This document shows, one piece after another, positions 60,472 through 64,000 of a stretch of 64,000 nt of DNA. The position numbers were made by a program, and so were the translations under genes. Origin of the DNA: Amycolatopsis nigrescens CSC17Ta-90 (GTDB lineage: Bacteria > Actinomycetota > Actinomycetes > Mycobacteriales > Pseudonocardiaceae); the NCBI RefSeq assembly GCF_000384315.1, contig NZ_ARVW01000001.1, forward strand, positions 6,014,157 to 6,078,156. The letters are read 5' to 3'. The stretch's first letter is position 1. Every line of letters begins with the position of its first letter. The notes under the pieces are model-generated. The model did no database searches and was not told the DNA's origin. It saw only the letters and a program-made list of their open reading frames with translations.

Positions 60472-61593
60472 TCAGCGGAAGACGTGGGAAGGCCAGCCGG
60501 GGTCGCCGGTTTGGGCGAAGCGGACCCACGCGCCGTGCATTTCCGTGGCGAGGGTGGGCGGGATTTCGGGGCCCAGCAAGCCTTTCTCGGTGCGAAGGGC
60601 GGGCAGGTCGGTGTTGTCGAACACGAACGGAAGCTCCGCGGTGTGGCAGGCGCCGAACGGGCCGTCGCGCCAGTCGAACTCGTAGGTGTGCGCCTTGTCG
60701 TACCGGGCTACCAGGCGTTCCTGCCCGGTGCGGAACATGTCGTCGATCGCCGCGCTGTGCTCGGGCAGCTGGTAGAGCAGCGACTCCTGCGAGTTCGTGC
60801 CGGCCAGCAGGTCCACCGGATGCGCCGGGGGCACGTCGTCGAGCACCACGCCGAGCGGGGTGAGCCGCGAACCCCCTGGTACTTCGGCGAGTGCGGCGAC
60901 GAGGCGTTCGTCGGGGATCGCGGCGAACGCCGCCGCGGTCGCCGGCACGTCCAGCAGGTCCGCCAGTGCGCGGGTGGTCTCCGCTGCCTGCTCGCCGGTG
61001 ATCGTGCTCAGCCCGCCGCTCTGGCTGATCGCGTGTCGGAACAGGCCGGCCGCTTCGGGCGTCACCAGCAGGGCGCTGACGATCATCGCGCCCGCCGACT
61101 GCCCGAACACGGTGACCTGGTCCGGATCCCCGCCGAACCCCGCGATGTGCTCCTGAACCCACTTCAGCGCGGCGACCACGTCCAGCAGGCCCCGGTTCCG
61201 CGGCGCGTCCGGCAGGTCCAGCCAGCCGGGCGCGCCGAGCCGGTAGTTCAACGTCACCAGCACAACACCGTCGCGGGCGAACGAAGTCCCGTCGTACAGC
61301 GGTGCCTGACCGGTGCCGGAGACGAACCCGCCGCCGTGCACGAAGACCAGCACCGGCGCGTTGCCCGTGGTGGACGGGGTCCAGACGTTGACCGTCAGGT
61401 AGTCGTCGCCTCGGGCCCAGCCGTGCCCCAGCACCGGGCTCAGGTCCAGCGGGAACCGCCGCTCCGGCGCCGGAGCGGTCGGGCCCTGCCCGTCAAAACC
61501 GCGCACGTCGTGCACCGGCACCGGTGCGGCGAACCGCGCGGCCCCGGTCGGTGCGGCGGCGTAGGAGATGTTGCGGAACACGCTCACCGCCAT
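60472..61593 (-). CDS. Type-B carboxylesterase
   Basis: A 373-residue alpha/beta hydrolase, shorter than typical type-B esterases (about 480-520). Catalytic Ser lies in VFGQSAGAMIV; the oxyanion-hole region is FVHGGGFVSGTG; a late His is in GACHTAELPF. Glu is less certain. ATG 61593 follows AAGGAGTGG and overlaps the metallo-hydrolase end by ten bases, so they are coexpressed. It likely cleaves esters or carbamates of xenobiotics; substrate unknown. Confidence 0.85.
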   Translation of the reverse strand: MAVSVFRNISYAAAPTGAARFAAPVPVHDVRGFDGQGPTAPAPERRFPLDLSPVLGHGWARGDDYLTVNVWTPSTTGNAPVLVFVHGGGFVSGTGQAPLYDGTSFARDGVVLVTLNYRLGAPGWLDLPDAPRNRGLLDVVAALKWVQEHIAGFGGDPDQVTVFGQSAGAMIVSALLVTPEAAGLFRHAISQSGGLSTITGEQAAETTRALADLLDVPATAAAFAAIPDERLVAALAEVPGGSRLTPLGVVLDDVPPAHPVDLLAGTNSQESLLYQLPEHSAAIDDMFRTGQERLVARYDKAHTYEFDWRDGPFGACHTAELPFVFDNTDLPALRTEKGLLGPEIPPTLATEMHGAWVRFAQTGDPGWPSHVFR

Positions 61594-62480
61594 GTCGCCC
61601 ACTCCTTCACCGCGAACGTGCCGCCGTCACGCCGCACCTCGGCCGCGCCCGCGCCGGGGAAATGCGCGGGGAACATCAGCGCGTTGTGGTCCGCGGACCA
61701 TTCCAGTACCCGCCGCCGCGCAACCCGCGCCTGGTCCTCGTCCTCGTCGAAGCAGGGACCGCAGTCCGGCTCGGCGATCTGCAGCGGGCTGTGCAGCAGG
61801 TCGCCGACGAAGATGGCGCTGTCGCCGCCCGAGCGCAGCCGGACGACCGAGGAACCCGGCGTGTGCCCGGGGGCCGGTTCGATGCGCAGGTTGGCGTCGA
61901 CGTCGTAGTGGTCGCCTTCCCAGAGCACGGTCTGCCCGGCCAGGTGGACCGGCGCGACGCTGTCCTCGAACACGTTCTGCATCCCACGTCCCGAGCGGGT
62001 GCGGATTTCGCTCTCGGGGTTCCAGTAGTCGAAGTCGGCGCGCGCGATCACGTACTCCGCGTTCGGGAAGGTCGGCCGCCACTCGCGGCCGGAGAGATAG
62101 GTGTTCCAGCCGACGTGGTCGCCGTGCAGGTGCGTGCAGATCACCACGTCCACGTCCTCCGGCCGGACCGCCGCGGCGGCGAGCTCGTCCAGGAAGCCGG
62201 TGTTGAGGTGGGCGAAGAACGGCATGTACGGCCGTTCCCTGCCGTTGCCGATGCCGGTGTCGATCAGGATCGTCCGGCCCTCGCTGCGGACCAGCCAGGT
62301 CTGGATCATGGTGCGGACCTCGTCGGCGGCCGGCTCCAGGAACTCGGGGGCCAGCCAGTTCCGGTGCCGGTCCCAGTGCTCCATGGCCACGTCGGGAAAG
62401 ATGAAGTCGCGCGGCAGTCCCGTCGAGGGCAGCTCGACCACGCGGGTGATGTCCACGTTTCCGAGGGTGATGGTTTCCAT
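61584..62480 (-). CDS. Metallo-beta-lactamase-fold hydrolase
   Basis: A 298-residue MBL-fold enzyme with the metal motif THLHGDHVGW (HxHxDH), an upstream ILIDTGIGNG and the C-terminal HTPGSSVV, AIFVGDLLHSP and MFPAHFPG. ATG 62480 is the start; the frame remains open toward 63431 but that extends antisense into the LuxR-ATPase. Relatives are lactonases or glyoxalase-like hydrolases. It is coupled to the esterase and divergent from a LuxR-type ATPase with a palindrome between, so both hydrolases may be under its control. Confidence 0.88.
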   Translation of the reverse strand: METITLGNVDITRVVELPSTGLPRDFIFPDVAMEHWDRHRNWLAPEFLEPAADEVRTMIQTWLVRSEGRTILIDTGIGNGRERPYMPFFAHLNTGFLDELAAAAVRPEDVDVVICTHLHGDHVGWNTYLSGREWRPTFPNAEYVIARADFDYWNPESEIRTRSGRGMQNVFEDSVAPVHLAGQTVLWEGDHYDVDANLRIEPAPGHTPGSSVVRLRSGGDSAIFVGDLLHSPLQIAEPDCGPCFDEDEDQARVARRRVLEWSADHNALMFPAHFPGAGAAEVRRDGGTFAVKEWATWR

Positions 62481-62511
62481 GGGCCCAGCCTCTTCGCGGG
62501 GCGGCCGCGGC

Positions 62512-62544
62512 GGTATCGGTCGACTGACTGCAGTCGGGGATACC
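62512..62544. promoter_or_regulatory. Nested inverted repeat between MBL hydrolase and LuxR-ATPase
   Basis: Outer arms GGTATC (62512-62517) and GATACC (62539-62544) surround inner arms CGACTG (62521-62526) and CAGTCG (62531-62536). It lies centrally in the 72-bp divergent gap and overlaps the likely -10 of the right-hand gene (TACCCT, 62541-62546). Confidence 0.6.
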
Positions 62545-62552
62545 CTCGGCTG

Positions 62553-64000
62553 GTGACCATCGCCGGGCGGGACACCGAAAGCGCCGCTGTGCTCGGCCTG
62601 AGCAGCGGCGTGCTGGTCGTGACGGGTGAGCCGGGCGTGGGCAAGAGCACACTGCTCGAATTGGCGGCCGGGGCGCACCGGGGCCGGGTGCTCCGGATGA
62701 CCGGGAGTTCGAGCGAGCTGAACCTGCCGTTCGCCGGGCTGCACCACCTGCTGCGGCCGGTGCTCGATGAAACGGCCGGATTGCCGGAGCGGCAGCGTTC
62801 GGCGCTGCTCAGCGCCATCGGACTGGAGGACGCCGGCGCACCCGACCGGATGCTGATCGGCGTCGCGCTGCTCTCCCTGCTGTCCGACCTCGCCCAGGTT
62901 TCGCCGGTGCTGGTGGTCGCCGACGACCTGCAGTGGATCGACCCAGGTTCGCTGGAGGTGCTCGCCTTCGCCGCCAGGCGGATCGACGACGAACCCCTCG
63001 CCGTGCTCGCCGGGACAAGGGACACGGCCGGGTTCGCCGGCCTTCCGGCGCTCACGCTGCGACCGCTCGACGCGCGCGCTTCCGGTCTCCTGCTGGACCG
63101 GCAGCCGAACCCGCCGACCGGCCGTCGCCGGCTCCGCATCCTCGACCAGGCCGCCGGAAACCCGCTGGCGCTGGTCGAGCTGGCCAGGGCGGACTGCGCC
63201 GACGAAGACCTGCTGCCGCTGACCGACCGGCTGACGCGGGTGTTCGCCGCCGACCTGGAAGCCCTGCCCGAAGCCACCCGTTACGCGCTGCTGCTGGTGG
63301 CGGCGGACGAGAATGCCTCGCTGGCAGCGCAGGCCGAGGCGCTGGCGCCCGCCGAGACCGCCGGCCTGCTCCGGATCGCCGGCGGGCGCGCCCGGTTTCG
63401 GCATCCGCTGGTCCGGTCTGCGATCTACCATTCCGCGCCGCTGGCCTTACGGCGACGGGCGCACCGTGCGCTCGCCGAGTCGCTCGACGACGAACCCGAC
63501 CGGCGTGCCTGGCATCTGGCGGCCGCCGCCGACGGGCCGGACGAGCGGATCGCCGCCGCGCTGGAGGAAACCGCGGCCGGTGCCGGTGCCCGCGGCGGGC
63601 ACGCGGCCGCGGCCGCCGCGCTGGAACGCGCGGCCGAGCTGAGCCCGCGGCGGCAGGACCGCGCGCGCCGCCTGGTGACCGCGGCCGGGGCGGCGGTCTA
63701 CACCGGGCAGCCGCACTGGGTGGAGCAGCTCGCCGCGAAGGCCGCCGCGATCACCGACGATCCGGCGCTGGCGGCCGAGGCGTCGCTGCGGGTCGGGCAG
63801 GTGCTCACGCTGACCGCCGAGCACGGCACCGCGCTGTCCTCGCTGATGCGGGCGGCCGAAGAGCCGGCGCTGGCGCGGATTGCGATGGCGTCGGCGGCGG
63901 TAGCCGGTTTCTACTCTGGTGAGGAGACAGACCGGCTCGCCGTCCGTGCGCGTGCTGACGGCGACCCGTGGACGCTGGCGGTGACCGATCCGAACAAGCG
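62553..64000 (+). CDS. Large ATP-binding LuxR-family regulator, C-terminus cut by window edge
   Basis: At least 482 codons, open to the window end. Walker A GEPGVGKST (residues 25-33), then LNLPFAGLHHLLRPVL and Walker B LVVADDLQWIDPGSL, all typical of LAL-type (MalT-like, AAA_16) regulators that end in a LuxR HTH (not visible here). These are 850-1000 residues and act as inducible activators. GTG 62553 follows TACCCT by six bases, indicating a leaderless start. It is divergent from the MBL-esterase operon, likely its target. Confidence 0.87.
   Translation, partial: MTIAGRDTESAAVLGLSSGVLVVTGEPGVGKSTLLELAAGAHRGRVLRMTGSSSELNLPFAGLHHLLRPVLDETAGLPERQRSALLSAIGLEDAGAPDRMLIGVALLSLLSDLAQVSPVLVVADDLQWIDPGSLEVLAFAARRIDDEPLAVLAGTRDTAGFAGLPALTLRPLDARASGLLLDRQPNPPTGRRRLRILDQAAGNPLALVELARADCADEDLLPLTDRLTRVFAADLEALPEATRYALLLVAADENASLAAQAEALAPAETAGLLRIAGGRARFRHPLVRSAIYHSAPLALRRRAHRALAESLDDEPDRRAWHLAAAADGPDERIAAALEETAAGAGARGGHAAAAAALERAAELSPRRQDRARRLVTAAGAAVYTGQPHWVEQLAAKAAAITDDPALAAEASLRVGQVLTLTAEHGTALSSLMRAAEEPALARIAMASAAVAGFYSGEETDRLAVRARADGDPWTLAVTDPNK

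Noticed and set aside
62481..63431. Extension of the metallo-hydrolase frame to 63431
   Set aside because: It runs antisense through the LuxR-ATPase gene and has no domain similarity.
1..64000. CRISPR arrays, prophage or integrase genes
   Set aside because: No regularly spaced repeats, no integrase, portal or terminase genes were found; the only mobile trace is a short IS fragment.
1..64000. tRNA or rRNA genes
   Set aside because: The intergenic stretches were read for tRNA arms and rRNA signatures and none were recognised; small structured RNAs other than the riboswitch cannot be ruled out by eye.

Overview
The window is 64 kb of very GC-rich DNA with dense, GC3-biased genes, GTG starts, many leaderless-looking starts, an F420-type pyridoxamine-oxidase fold protein, DUF397/DUF5753 regulators and a PriA-type HisA. 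This points to an actinomycete, most likely a member of the Pseudonocardiaceae (Amycolatopsis-like). The genus is inferred from gene content, not demonstrated.

The backbone is an amino-acid biosynthesis chromosome segment: hisH-priA (11.8-13.2 kb), hisF-membrane protein-hisI (31.9-33.4 kb), trpE-trpM-trpC-trpB-trpA (34.2-39.3 kb), lgt (46.0 kb) and gltB-gltD (52.5-58.6 kb). No trpF, trpD or trpG is present; PriA probably serves both histidine and tryptophan synthesis. Two blocks interrupt this core: about 18.6 kb between priA and hisF, and about 6.7 kb between trpA and lgt.

Left part (1-11.8 kb): an MmpL-type exporter and its TetR regulator facing a four-copy operator array; a PxpB/PxpC/DUF1445/MFS operon with a divergent FadR-type regulator; SoxR facing a split transketolase; a transglutaminase-like protein; a glutaryl-CoA-dehydrogenase-like flavoprotein.

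First accessory block (13.3-31.9 kb): drug and metabolite transporters with HxlR and CGNR regulators, an ABC exporter, and then the most unusual part of the window. A LuxR regulator is followed by an operon for an MFS carrier, a DUF1611 P-loop protein and an ATP-grasp ligase, and by stand-alone HemC-like and HemB-like genes. The HemB-like protein lacks both Schiff-base lysines of porphobilinogen synthase, and the HemC-like protein has an altered active-site loop. The MFS operon and the hemB-like gene share an almost identical 24-bp upstream element, so these genes look like one regulated pathway of unknown product. Upstream of hemB-like, on the same strand, three genes encode two membrane proteins and a small protein; two of the three carry matching 22-residue Gly/Gln-rich motifs at a C-terminus and an N-terminus, which resembles paired signalling-amyloid motifs.

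Second accessory block (39.4-46 kb): a Uma2 nuclease-fold protein, a Tat-exported amidase, an ArsR-like regulator, and a glutamine-synthetase-like enzyme facing an amidohydrolase (the two halves of FluG) plus an M20 peptidase.

Right part: a steroid-type SDR with a KstR-like box and a DapB-like dehydrogenase; a vitamin B12 ABC importer under a cobalamin riboswitch; gltBD with a GlnR-like box; a ClpX-type zinc-finger regulator; a DUF222-HNH nuclease; an esterase and a metallo-hydrolase; and the start of a large LuxR-type ATPase cut by the window end. Long perfect inverted repeats of three sequence families recur between genes, several supplying the stop codons of the genes they separate.
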